Shown here: positions 1 to 10,528 of the stretch, one piece after another
Numbering within the stretch: the stretch's first letter is position 1
Layout of the letters: each line of letters opens with the position of its first letter
Assembly (NCBI GenBank): GCA_020746835.1
Contig: JAGPNK010000013.1
Location: forward strand, 1,302,001-1,366,000
DNA: 64,000 bases
Origin: Stachybotrys elegans
Taxonomy: Eukaryota > Ascomycota > Sordariomycetes > Hypocreales > Stachybotryaceae
Direction: 5' to 3'
Program-made: the position numbers and the translations under genes
The notes under the pieces: model-generated
Database searches by the model: none
What the model was told of the DNA's origin: nothing
The model's input: the letters and a program-made list of their open reading frames with translations, nothing else

Positions 1-520
1 TGGAAACGTAGTCGTTTAGCGGCCCTACCGGTAACCCAATGTTAAATACCGTAATAGTCGATGGATCCTTAGCCGGCGCGTGACAGGAGAGGACTGGATC
101 GACCTCGCAGTTCCGAGGGAAACCCCGAACATTTCCCCTCACGGCTAGACCCAGTCCTCACCATATCAAGGACTCGGCGGAGGGGCAACGTGGGGCGTTG
201 ACATGACGAAAGCCCTGTGGAATTACCTACCCTAAACATCTTATGACACACATAGAGGCGTGCCATCATTGGAAGGCGTTCTAGTCTTGTACATGTATTG
301 GTGTCTTTATCTACGACTTCTCTACTATGGCAGCCAAACTTGTTACCTCCACAGCGTTCTCACCACTACAACTATTCACTAGTAACCAAACCAGCTAGAT
401 TACAAGAGGCAAGGCCCGTACCCAGTGCCAGCTGTGGGCAAGTCTTGGTAATGGTACGTTACACTCAAAATATATTCGCTTTTACAAGCCCTCCGTATTG
501 AAACCATTTATTGGGTGTTG
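1..520. other. Non-coding flank, nothing recognised
   Basis: No open reading frame here has family motifs. The stretch lies downstream of the 3' end of the CorA-like gene on the minus strand, so it probably holds that gene's 3' untranslated region and spacer. I see no RNA gene and no repeat shared with the rest of the window. Confidence 0.4.
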
Positions 521-3500
521 CTAGACTGGCGGCGGTAACTGATCCTCAGCACAGTACCCACGGGTCCGAAACGCGCGCCTGTGTCGCGTTCCATATGATA
601 CAGATTGCTCTTCTTCATCGCTTGCTTGCCCGGCTTTGTCGCTATCTTGCCCATCTCCATTGTCACCCTGCTTGGACGCCCCTTTCCTTTTGCTCTTCTT
701 CTCGGCCCATTTCTCATCGTTTTCTTTTCTCTTCTTGTAGAGCTCATCCAGCAGCTTGTCTTTGCGTTTTAGCAGGCTCGCTTGGTCTATAGTGTACTTT
801 TTCCACAACCGGCGTAGACCCGTGTACTCAGTGACCAGTGACAACGGGATGCGGAACAGAAGCGTCAGGAGAACCCTGACCCACTCGCTGAAGGCGATGG
901 AAATAGATATGAAGATGACAACGGCGGAGACCAAGACTGGTTGAACTTTGTTAGCACATCCACTCCCGGTGAAGCTGTCAGCGTGGTGTCTTACACATAT
1001 ATTGAATTTGTTGCGGGAGTGACATCCAACTGTCGCCCGTGCTGGTCTGATTGTTCATCCCGAAGAAACCGGCGAAAAACCCGAGCGGTAGCTGCAGCGC
1101 AATGTTAGTCGAATCATCATCGTGAGGGGCCCAACGGCAGGAAGAATTACAAAGAAGATAGTAACCAGGGTAAAGGCCATGATGGCCCTCCCTTGCTTCA
1201 CGCTTTCGGTAGCTCTTTCCAGCGCCGACCTGGCCTCCACAATGCTGGCCTGTTGCTGCTTCAACGACAGCAGTCTCTCCAACTTTGAATGAGCGTTAGC
1301 TGAGACTCTACTCGTGGGGAACGTCTAGGGAAATACCTGTTGGCACGTGCGGAGCGCGGAATCCTTGAGATCATGAATCTCATCCAGTCGACTCCTGATA
1401 AGCTCCAGCAACATCTCTGCTTCCTGTACATCATTATCTGCGGGCTTGTGTATTGACTGAGACTTTGTGCTTATCAGAGTAGCTCGGTCGAAGTCATTAT
1501 CTCGAGGGAGCACGTCGCCTGTGAAGCTACCAGGCACAACGAAGAATCTCTCGCCCTCATCTTGCCCGTGGTTTCTATGCTGCCGGATGTATCTGCTGAA
1601 TTCTTTGACTACCTGGAGCTGCTGACTGAATACTTGCTGCATAATCATGAGCTCTTCGACCAGGTCGTGGGCTTCTTTGAGCAGTGTTCCTTCGGGGTTG
1701 ATGTCCATGTATCTCTGGTTGAATGCATAGGGTCCAGTATGGGACTTCATCAAGTGGAGAGCAGTGTTTCTCCAGAAACTATGGAAGGCGATGGTGGTGT
1801 GCTCAGTCTGTCCATGAGTCAATTGGACCAACTCTTGATGCGGATTCGGATGCTACGAACCACACGCCCAATAGCTGAGCCAAACAAGTCAATCACCTCT
1901 GGTCTCTGGTCTAGGGGCTTGGTTCGGTCGAAGAAGACTCTTGAACACTGGTCCACAATGATCAAAGCTGCATTCATTCATCAGCGGGACACGAAAGCCT
2001 TATCCGCTAGGAGTTCTTACCAAGATGGTAGATGGACTTGATTTCACCGTCATTCTCAAGATAGTCTCTCAAACACCTGTGCACGCCGGATGAGTCGGGC
2101 TTGTTTCGTCCCCAGCGACGCGGGAACGAGGTTATGATGGTGTCTAAAACGTAAGCAGTTGCAGCATAACTTGGGTGACCTCACGTACTGTCATCCAAGA
2201 TCCAGAGCCATAGCTGGTCCACCATCACTACTCTCGCGGTTCGGCTATGGAGGCTTCGACTCCCCCGCGTTTCTCGATATACTACCTGGTCTCGGTCTCG
2301 CTCTGAGGTGTCGTCCAATGTCGAGAAGTAATACTGGTCCAAAGTTCGCCGGACATGGAGAGGGGGGTCCTTGTAGAGGTTGTCTTTTAGAAGCTTCTCG
2401 TCAATGACGTAGTCCATGGCATCTGCGACCTTGGCAAGGTTCATAAGATATGTACCAAGGCGTGTGGGACTAGTTTGCAGGTAAGCTATGGTGCCTGGAT
2501 GTGCGTGATAGAGATATTCTCAAAGCGGCTTCACTCTGTGTCTTACCACCTACTTACATCTTTGGTTGACCTCGTGCTGCATGGACCACACTCCTCAAAT
2601 GTTTGTGGCTTTTGGTCCTCTTCTTTGACTTTATCTCGGCTTCCTTGATCGCCTCGAGCATCTTGGAACGTCTGCTATCCGTCTCCCAGTGTAGATATGG
2701 CAACTGATGGGTCAGCCGAGTTCATCAGGAGGGGACAGTAGCATACAAAAAGTGCAACATTCTTCCCAGACCTTGAGAATCGTTCTGCACTGGAAGGGTC
2801 CGGAGTGTTTAGTCGACTAGGTCCTGCGTTGCTATCTGCCGCGGCGGTAAGCTTGGTCTCTGTTCATCTGAGAACATCCCAGGGGAACTTACTTCCGGGA
2901 ATCACAGAACACCGAGCTCTCATGTGCCTTGCGTGCACAGGGGAACTGACTCCTACTCTTTGCGCTTGTCCGTGCATTTGCCCTCGCCAGAACTCCCGGC
3001 ATAGGATCTTCTCGGAGTTGTTCATCTTTGAGCGGCGTTTCAGTTCATCAGGGATGATATCATCCTCGCCGTAGTATCGGGCCACGGCTTTCTGGAATAA
3101 TTTACTTGTCAGCTAGCATCTTTGCGCTGGGATCCATGTTCCTTACCTCTATCCAGCCCATATCGTTTGTTGGGAAGTGAAAATATCGCAGATGGTCTTC
3201 AGCCCTCATGGTTAAGGGATTCTTGGCATTGTTCTTCCTCAGGAGGCGATGAGCCGACACTTTTTGACTTGGGAAGTGACCGCTAAGCCAGTCGTGCTGA
3301 TAATCAGTACCGATGTATCCGCCATCCTCTGTAGACTTGAAGTAAATGGCATAGGCATTCACATCAAACGTAGGTTCTCCGGCAAGCATCGGCTGAGTTG
3401 GCTCGGGTTCAGCGTCGCGTTGCTGTTCCCTTTCCTCATGGACATCCCATCCCTCTATTCGGCGAAGCAGCGCTAGATCTCGGATTCTGTGTCGATCTTT

Positions 3501-4034
3501 TCTGAACCTCATCGTCTTGCGCTCGGCCTTCTTGAGCTCCCCCAGCCTGCGCTGGAACTCTTCCCTGTGGCGCAGATAACCCGACTCTACTTCCTTCTTG
3601 GAGGTAGGCAGCCTTGTCTGAACATCTACCCTCCATGCTTGATGAGACTCCCGCAACTGTCGGAGTAATTTTGCCTTCTCCCCGAGCGTATTGAACTTGA
3701 GCCTGGCCTTTCTGATGCGCTCTATCTCCTGGCGGACCTGACGGGCTGTCGCAGGGTCTGATTGGTCGAGATGTTTCAAGAATCTCTCGCGCATATCAAA
3801 TCGAAGGCCGAGGTAGGTGCTCTTCGCGTCCTTGAAGAATGACCATGGCTGCGTGGCAAATTTCTCTTGGAGGATCCGTTCTGCTTCTTCAGTGGCCAAG
3901 TGGTCGAAGGAATTGGTGAATTGGAGATCGACAAAAATGTCACCCAAGGGTTTGTCGGGCTGTTCGTGCTGCTGCTGGGGCTGTTGGGCCGATCCGTTGG
4001 CCATGTTAACCATTGGTATCATGAGTCCTGCCAT
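521..4034 (-). CDS. CorA-like Mg2+ transporter-domain protein, multi-intron
   Basis: Large split gene. The N-terminal exon (4034 down to about 3150) encodes a hydrophilic, Arg/Lys/Glu-rich helical region that probably forms a coiled coil. Later exons carry blocks typical of fungal CorA-like proteins: RYFHFPTNDMGWIE joined to KAVARYYGEDD, RTLDQYYFSTLDD, DQLWLWILDDNTIITSFPRR, and ALIIVDQCSRVFFDRTKPLD. The C-terminus has two membrane segments separated by the CorA signature loop. Splicing at 1092-1150 gives VTIFFLPLGFFAGFFGMN, ending in the GMN motif that forms the selectivity filter of CorA channels. A second intron at 937-994 leads into the last helix (VLVSAVVIFISISIAF) and a charged cytosolic tail. 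Other introns fall near 2130-2180, 1985-2035 and 3095-3147. An intron is also needed near 1800-1870, where the frame breaks. The N-terminal start and the region 2450-3080 are the least certain. The family assignment is firm; transport of Mg2+ is inferred. Confidence 0.8.
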
Positions 4035-5883
4035 TTTCCAATGAATATGAAAGTACCATTTCTAATGAGCAAAGAGAAATGGCGAGACGCGAGGGTACGC
4101 TGGGGATTTAAGGCGGAGGACAAGCACCTCAATATCCTAGTCAATGAAATCAGGCTGTGAAGAGACAAGGATGTTTTCTGATTGTGGTGGGTTCAGCTCT
4201 GCTGATGCTTACTAGAAGCCACCCTCCCTTTGATGATGGACGAATAGAAAGTTATGAAATCATCAGATCCTACCACACCAACAGGCGTGGGCTGCATGCA
4301 TGTCCTCTATCTCCCCGAACCAATCCGAACTATTTATATGCACTGACCTAGGACCTTTCCAGGATTCCCTCACAAGGCTGCGCTATCATCCTCTTTCAGG
4401 TAATTTGTCAAAATGTAGTATATGAAGAGCCAACGTGTGATGTCGTCTGACGATGTCTTGATTGTTGAACTCTGTTCTTTGGTCCTGCGGGCAGCAGGGC
4501 ACCCATCATTATTCGCATATACTATTGTTCTTTTCCCCTCACTGCACGCGCCTACTATATCATAGTATATATATTAGGGTTCCATGGCAAGCTAAAAGCC
4601 CTCAGACAATTGATGAGGAACGCAACATGGAGGAATATTCAAGCTCATGCCTTGTCACCAAATGCGAACAAGCTTTCCTGAACCGCTTGAATTCAAGATC
4701 AACCCCTGCGGCTTTGTCCGTCGAACTGTTGAAATAGGTCACATAGCAAGCTCTACAGTCTTTGGATAAAATTTGCAGTCCAGAAAAGTCCCACGATGCG
4801 GTAGTCTTCATCTTACACTACTGAAGCACACAGGAGGGACTTGGTATGTTTGATAGAGTCCTTGCAAACCTCAATAGCCACTAATATTTAGCTGCAAATC
4901 TAGAAATCTTGACGCTGGAGAAGGATTTCAACCTGCTTCCAGAACTGAGTTGCATGCTTGAAGCATTATCCCTCACAACCTCCGCAATAGCTATGAAGAT
5001 TCTACTATTAGTTTATGGCTGATTGGCAGGGATTATTATCTCGATTTGCAGCACAAAGCATTACTTGGGTAACAAAAGTCAGCTCAGAGCGATCACACAG
5101 GAAAGCGCCCAGTCGTGGAGTGAAGCATGGGTGTGTTGGCCTCTTATAATCCTAGCGAAATGATAGCTAGGGTTTGTTATTGAACAACCATTACACAAGG
5201 GGCGCCTGCACAAAAAGAGTAATTTGACATTGGCAATAGCGACGTGTGACAGCCAGTGTAAGACCAAATCCCAATAGTCATTGCCGACGGATCGAGTCGA
5301 CTGGTGCTGGGATTCTGCGACTTGGGCGCCTGGTTGTTCTTTACGGCGCTCTTGTGGCTGTGGAAACAGGTGATGTTGGACTAGAACCGAAGTTCCGTCA
5401 AGAAGTGGTGATGTCCAACTTAAACTTGACATATTGCATGTTCTAGGCCTTTGCCGCCGTATATGGACAAATGGGAACAAGAAGGCGGTACGATTGGTAA
5501 TCCTCGCACAGGAGCTGCGCCGTTCGCCTGCGTGGAAAAATATATTGCTGAAGACACACGATTGGTGGAGCCTGCTCATCCAGCCCACGAGCTGAGACTA
5601 CTCTGACTTGCAGATAAGATCTTTCGCGTGGCCTTGATTACATCGCATCATGGGACACCCACCGCAGGCTTAAAGTAGGATACACCTCCGTTTACTCCGT
5701 GACTGATTAAGGTTATAAACGCAGTGGTCTCACTATCGTCATACTACTCCAACATGGATTGGGTAGCAATGAAAATATTTATATGCCGCGCTGTTGATGG
5801 CAAACCCCTACTTATCATCCTGGGACACTGAACTCAGCCAAACGAGAATAAGATAATTTACGAGCCTTTTTTGTTCATTCATC
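4035..5883. other. Intergenic, 1.85 kb between divergent genes
   Basis: This is the divergent spacer between the CorA-like gene (minus) and the pectate lyase gene (plus). It is moderately AT-rich. Short reading frames occur, the longest being minus 5079-5588, but none has family motifs or intron borders. A TATA-like stretch (AATATTTATATG, about 5773-5784) lies about 100 bases before the pectate lyase start and may be its promoter element. Confidence 0.4.
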
Positions 5884-7118
5884 ATGCTGACCTCGAACGT
5901 GATGGTCGCTCTTCTCACCCTTGCTGGCTCTGTCACTGCCCAAGCTCCTAATTGGGGACAGTGTGGTGGTGCCACTTTCACTGGTCCGAGAACATGCTTC
6001 CCTGGTGAGTACTGAATGATCTCCGGCGAGATTGATCCATAGAACTGAACCAAGTATTGCTAGGGTGGAACTGTATCCGACACAATGACTTCTATTCTCA
6101 GTGTCTACCTGAACCCCAAGTGAGCACAACGTGCAGCAACCCCGTCGACCAACTCCAGGGCTATGCGGCTTACACTTCTGGGGGCGGTGGAGTGGAACCG
6201 ACGATTGTTACCTCCTGTGAGGCTCTGAGGACTGCTGCTGCGTCGGAGGATGTTGGGGTTATTCGAGTGGTTGGCATGCTGGCTGACTGTGGCATCGTTG
6301 ACATTGGCACTTACAAAACTATCTTTGGGAATGGCACCGATTCAGGTAAGAAACATCCCCACTCCCAAGTCACACCGTCTTTCTAAGGAACCCTAGGCTT
6401 CGTTGGAGGTGGTTTACGTGCCAGGAATGTTCGTGAGGTCATCATTCGCAATTTGCGATTCAACAACCCGCCAACAGGGGAGAGCTCTGTGTCTGTGGAG
6501 AGTGCTGCCTTTGTTTGGATCGACCATAACGAGTTCCAAAACACAGCTCCTAACGAGGAGTATGGCAGTCAGCTGGATATCACGAATCGTGCCGGCGCTG
6601 TGACAGTGTCATGGAACAAATTTTCGGACAGTGTAAGTATAGCCTTCTTTTATGTGCTCGGTGGCTATTGCATATTCAGGACAGAGGAGTCAAACATCCA
6701 TTTGAATAATGAGCTGACAGGTAGGCTACAGTCAAAAGGATCTAGCAATCCTCAGCAGGCCTCTATCGCCTATACCGTGACATCCCACCATAACTGGTGG
6801 TTCAACCTCGATTCCGTTCCATCAATTCGCTCCCTCACAGGTCATATTTACTCAAACTGTTTTGAGAACATCTCAATTGCTGGAATCGATGTTCGCCAAG
6901 GAGCAAAAGCCCTTGTCGAGCAGAACCATTTCATCACCACCAAGAACGCTATTGTGACCAACCTCGACACACAGGCTCCGGGATTTGCAACTGAACGCAA
7001 TAACATTTTCTTCGAGAGCCCAATCAGCATCACCCAGACCGGCCATGAGAATCCCACATATCCCTATAAGTACGGCCTACTCTTTACTCATACCACCCAC
7101 AATGTGCTTCGTGGCTAA
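5884..7118 (+). CDS. Secreted pectate lyase (PL1-like) with N-terminal CBM1
   Basis: Predicted secreted enzyme cleaving pectate by beta-elimination. The start at 5884 gives a signal peptide (MLTSNVMVALLTLAGSVTA). A fungal CBM1 cellulose-binding module follows (WGQCGGATFTGPRTCFPGWNC...YSQCLP), split by an intron at 6005-6063. A second intron at 6346-6396 joins GNGTDSG to FVGGGLRARN. The catalytic part shows parallel beta-helix hallmarks of PL1: NVREVIIRNLRF, FVWIDHNEFQN, QLDITNRAGAVTVSWNKFSD, TSHHNWW, SVPSIRSLTGHIYSN (equivalent to the catalytic proline/arginine region) and ALVEQNHF. A 99-base stretch, 6633-6731, has a GTAAGT donor, a CTGAC branch point and a CAG acceptor. It is in frame, so the protein is 374 residues if it is retained and 341 if it is spliced. 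The spliced form looks more like the family. The binding module places it among plant-wall degraders, like the AA9 enzyme at 21.2 kb. Confidence 0.9.
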
Positions 7119-7500
7119 TGGGGCTTTAGTCTTGACGCAGCAGGATGTATTTGTGATCATCTCCATACTTGGGCTGGCGTAGGAAAGATTAACATATGAG
7201 GTGTTAAAGTTCTAGTTGATTTTAGTGCCTCTCAAAACATCGCATCCAAGCCGGCAATGGGGGCTTCATCCACAATCGCATACTAAAGTCGCACACGGTG
7301 TGACCAGCTTGGTGATTGATAGTTTACAGATCTTGAGTTATCTCAGATGACTTGTTTATACAAAACAATAATACAAGGCTAGCCAGCTTCATTGTTATAC
7401 TTTGCTTCATACCCAAGTTATGTAGCTTATGGAATGGAATAGGCCAAACCGCCCTCTTAAGCTGTTACTTGAAACCGAATTATGGCTACTACTGGCGTGT
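7119..7500. terminator. Convergent 3' spacer
   Basis: This is 382 bases between the 3' ends of the plus-strand pectate lyase and the minus-strand monooxygenase. It presumably contains both 3' untranslated regions and polyadenylation sites. I see no hairpin or gene in it. Confidence 0.35.
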
Positions 7501-9431
7501 TCAATTCTTCCCTGCTTCATCTCCTTGTACCCTTAACCACTCATCTTCGACTCCCTTGTAATCCCCTGGCCCATATGGCCTCACCAACTCCCCCCACCAA
7601 CTCCCTTTCCTATATGGGCTCAACCCCAAGTCCCTCTGCAACATATCGAAATACGGAACCGCATCAAATGCGAAATTCGGCTTTCTCATGCCCCAATCGA
7701 TAGGGTATCGCCACTTGCCCCAACGATTGTGTAGCATCGTCTCCTCCCTGATTTTCTTCTCTTGTCCTGCGTCCTCTATGCGAGCCACTTTACCAGCGAA
7801 AAAGGCACTGATCCACAACCCGCACATGTGCGCCGTGATGGCGTTGCTGAAATTCGACATTGCACCAGCGAATGCTATGTCTCGCGTACGCAGGAACCTT
7901 GGCGAGGAAGGAACTAAGAATCGATAGAGCATGTAAGGCGTGGCTTCTCGCCCGTTTTTCCCTGATGCCATATCACTCTGCGGCTTGTAGTTCGGGTTCC
8001 AAACGGACTGGCGCTTTAGTCGTGGAAACTGTTCCAGGATGTACTGGTCCGCGGCTTCGACCTCGGTGTGCTGATTGGCGAGATCGTACCGCGGGGCGGA
8101 GTCTGAAGATTCGTGTGGGATGCCCAATTCAGACGCGATGCCCCCGGGAAGGAACTTGATACCTGGTCCGTGTTTCCAACCTGTGCTCGCAAGGAGTACA
8201 TCTGATTGAAAAGATGTGCCATCTTCAAGATGAACCATGCCTGGGCCAAGGTGATCGAGCTCGCCGATATGTACGTGTACTAGGTCGCTTTTGATAAGGG
8301 AGTATATGTCCCTGTCATAATTCAGTGCACTGATGCTGGTGGCGGTAAACATGAATTCTGTCCAAGGCTTAAGCTTGGCGGTGTTGGGATGAACGTCGTA
8401 GTTATTTTGCTTCCAAGTATCGTCGGCCATGAGTTTAAAGATTTTGTCCGCGATCCAACGCCCAAGGCGGGTGCCGTGGATGAGTCGGCGGATAAGCCCG
8501 TAGCCGTCTGAGTCGCCCCAGATGCAAGGGCTAAAGAAAGTGAGCAGACGTGTATCTGAGCCACATGTTAGGAACAGCGCCCGCGGGATGTATGGGAGGC
8601 TTACTTACTTGCAAGCGGTTCTCTCCAGATTTTGAACGGCGTGGCGTATATGCTCGCCATCCAGCATGGGCCATGCCCACTCGCTGCCAGCCATTAGCCA
8701 CGCACAAATTGATAATGCTCGAAATAGAGCAGCTCATACCTCTGATGATCCAGTTAACCTTCACCCCAGCCGAAGCATACGCATATACCGCATCCCAGGC
8801 AAATTTGGTCGCCCCAAAGACTGTCACACTCTTGGCCGTCTTGATGGTATCGCTGTTCTCAGAGAAATGTTTGGCATGGAAAATCCTGCCTCCAAAGTTC
8901 TCCTGACCCTTGAAAGTCGGCATATACGGGATGGATACCTGGCCCGTAGACACGATGAGCCGCCTGGCAAACACCTTGGGCTTGTCTCCCTCAATGGTCA
9001 GTATCCAACCCCCGCCATCCTGATGCTCGGCGCTCAACACGTCTTGGTTTAGCCGTATGCACTCGGCAATCCCATTATCACGAGCGTAGGCCGCCAGATA
9101 GGCGTGCACTATCACACCTTTGATATGCTCGCCTTTCTTGATGCCAAAGCGCGTCGGGTCGAGCGGGAATCCGGGGATCTCATAACCGCCAAGGATATTA
9201 TTGGTCTTAAGACCAGGGTAAAGGCGCTCTTGGGCCCATGTTCCACCTAGGGACGACTGAGAATCCAGAATTAGAAGTGATTGGGAGGGCTGAGTATAAT
9301 GAAATTGACGGGCGGCAGTGAGGCCATAGAGTCCTAGGACGAAAAGGTTATCAGTGGGAGGGAGATTGGGAGAATTGTTGGGGATGGAACTACCCACCTG
9401 CACCAACGACAACGCAATCGAAACATTCCAT
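7501..9431 (-). CDS. FAD-dependent monooxygenase (FMO-like)
   Basis: Flavoprotein of 585 residues from four exons; the introns are 9334-9397, 8684-8739 and 8556-8608, and all junctions keep frame. The start at 9431 gives MECFDCVVVGAGLYGLTAAR, whose GAGLYG is the Rossmann FAD-binding loop. LGGTWAQERLYPGLKTNN is the fungal FMO motif after the first strand. FGATKFAWDAVY fits the second nucleotide-binding region. SGHGPCWMAS, FFSPCIWGDSDGYG and LLASTGWKHGP are typical of fungal FMOs found in natural-product clusters. No signal peptide is present. It lies 1.1 kb from, and on the same strand as, the tryptophanase-prenyltransferase gene. In bacterial prenylindole clusters an FMO accompanies a tryptophanase and an indole prenyltransferase, so oxidation of a prenylated indole is a reasonable inferred role. 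The substrate cannot be read from the sequence. Confidence 0.88.
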
Positions 9432-10528
9432 GATGGCTATTACAATTTGGATTATGAGCAGTGCAAACTGTCGTAACTTGCCCTCTTCAATAAGTATAAG
9501 ATGTGACGAAGGTAGGGTACCCAGGGAGTCCTAAATACTAAGTCAACTTCCCCGTCTTACTCGCACAAGACAGGGGGAGACAAGCCTTTGATCACGAAAG
9601 AAAAAAGTAACTTGGATGTTACATTTTATGCCACTATCTTTAGATGCAATTTTCGGCTAACCTAGTTTCATGTAATGCGATTACTGAGGAAAGCTCTCAT
9701 GACGAGGAAACTAGGATTCTACCTTGGTTACGAGTGGTTGTTTCCCGGTCAATGGCCCCCATTGTTGATTAGTTTAGACCCTCAAGTGGATTAACCAGCG
9801 GAATCAGTGGATGTCGTCAGGCGTTCGTTCCGGGATGTGTTACCAATAGTCTGCCTTGAATCTATTCATATGACTGTAGTATCGTACCTTCTGGGGGTTG
9901 GCCACTTTGCCTCGCTCCAAGTGCCAAGAATGAGTCTTGTGACCTACTGGAGGAAGTCACGCGTCCTTGGATGATACGGAGCACCCCGGACATTGCCATG
10001 AATGTGATACTGCGCCTTCTTGGTTATTATTGTTCCATTTTTAAATCTCACAACCGAAGGTAGCCTTTGTTAACCACTGCTTCGTTCTCACAGGTGACAG
10101 CGTCACGCGTGTCCCTTCATGGCTCCGAGATTGGACTTTCGCCGCAGATGACATCCCTTACAGTTAGTGTACAGAGAAAAGCATTCCGCGCTATTGAAGC
10201 GCTCTACCGACTCAAAGGCCATGAGCCGAGTGACTTTAGCTGTTTATGTGTGGGATTTCCCGTTCGTGTGCCCCAATGGGATACAGACCAGTGACTTCGA
10301 GGAGGCCCCCTTTGACGATAAAGACGATATCAGATCAATAGATAACTATTGGGTAGACTTTCGCTGTGTATTTTCTACCATGTAAAATATGTGCAATCGT
10401 GCTTCCCATCCATACTCCGTATGATTACCATCCTACATTATCCGTGCAGGCCACAGTAATGAGCATACACTTGGATACTACATAGCCCTCCCACATTGCC
10501 TCGATATTTAGTAATGACTGCCACTGGA
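9432..10528. promoter_or_regulatory. Intergenic, 1.1 kb, with one short retroposon copy
   Basis: Spacer between two minus-strand genes of the putative prenylindole pair. It holds the monooxygenase promoter and one copy of the dispersed repeat (annotated separately at 10248-10355). I see no other gene. Confidence 0.4.
10248..10355 (-). repeat. Retroposon-like repeat, short copy A
   Basis: This 108-base insert begins (plus strand) with GTGTGGGATTTCCCGTTCG and is nearly identical to the copy at 27569. It is bordered by an imperfect 16 bp direct repeat, 10232-10247 (GACTTTAGCTGTTTAT) and 10356-10371 (two mismatches), abutting the insert. The invariant end is the left one, so reading on the minus strand the element ends in GGGAAATCCCACAC and the opposite end is truncated. 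Strand is assigned on that reasoning. Confidence 0.75.

Noticed and set aside
5079..5588. Open minus-strand frame of 169 codons
   Set aside because: No family motif, signal peptide or splice context; composition is like neighbouring non-coding DNA.
10248..10355. tRNA-derived SINE with A and B boxes
   Set aside because: TGCCCCAATGGG and CTTCGAGG only loosely resemble the A and B boxes and are too close together, so a tRNA origin is not supported.
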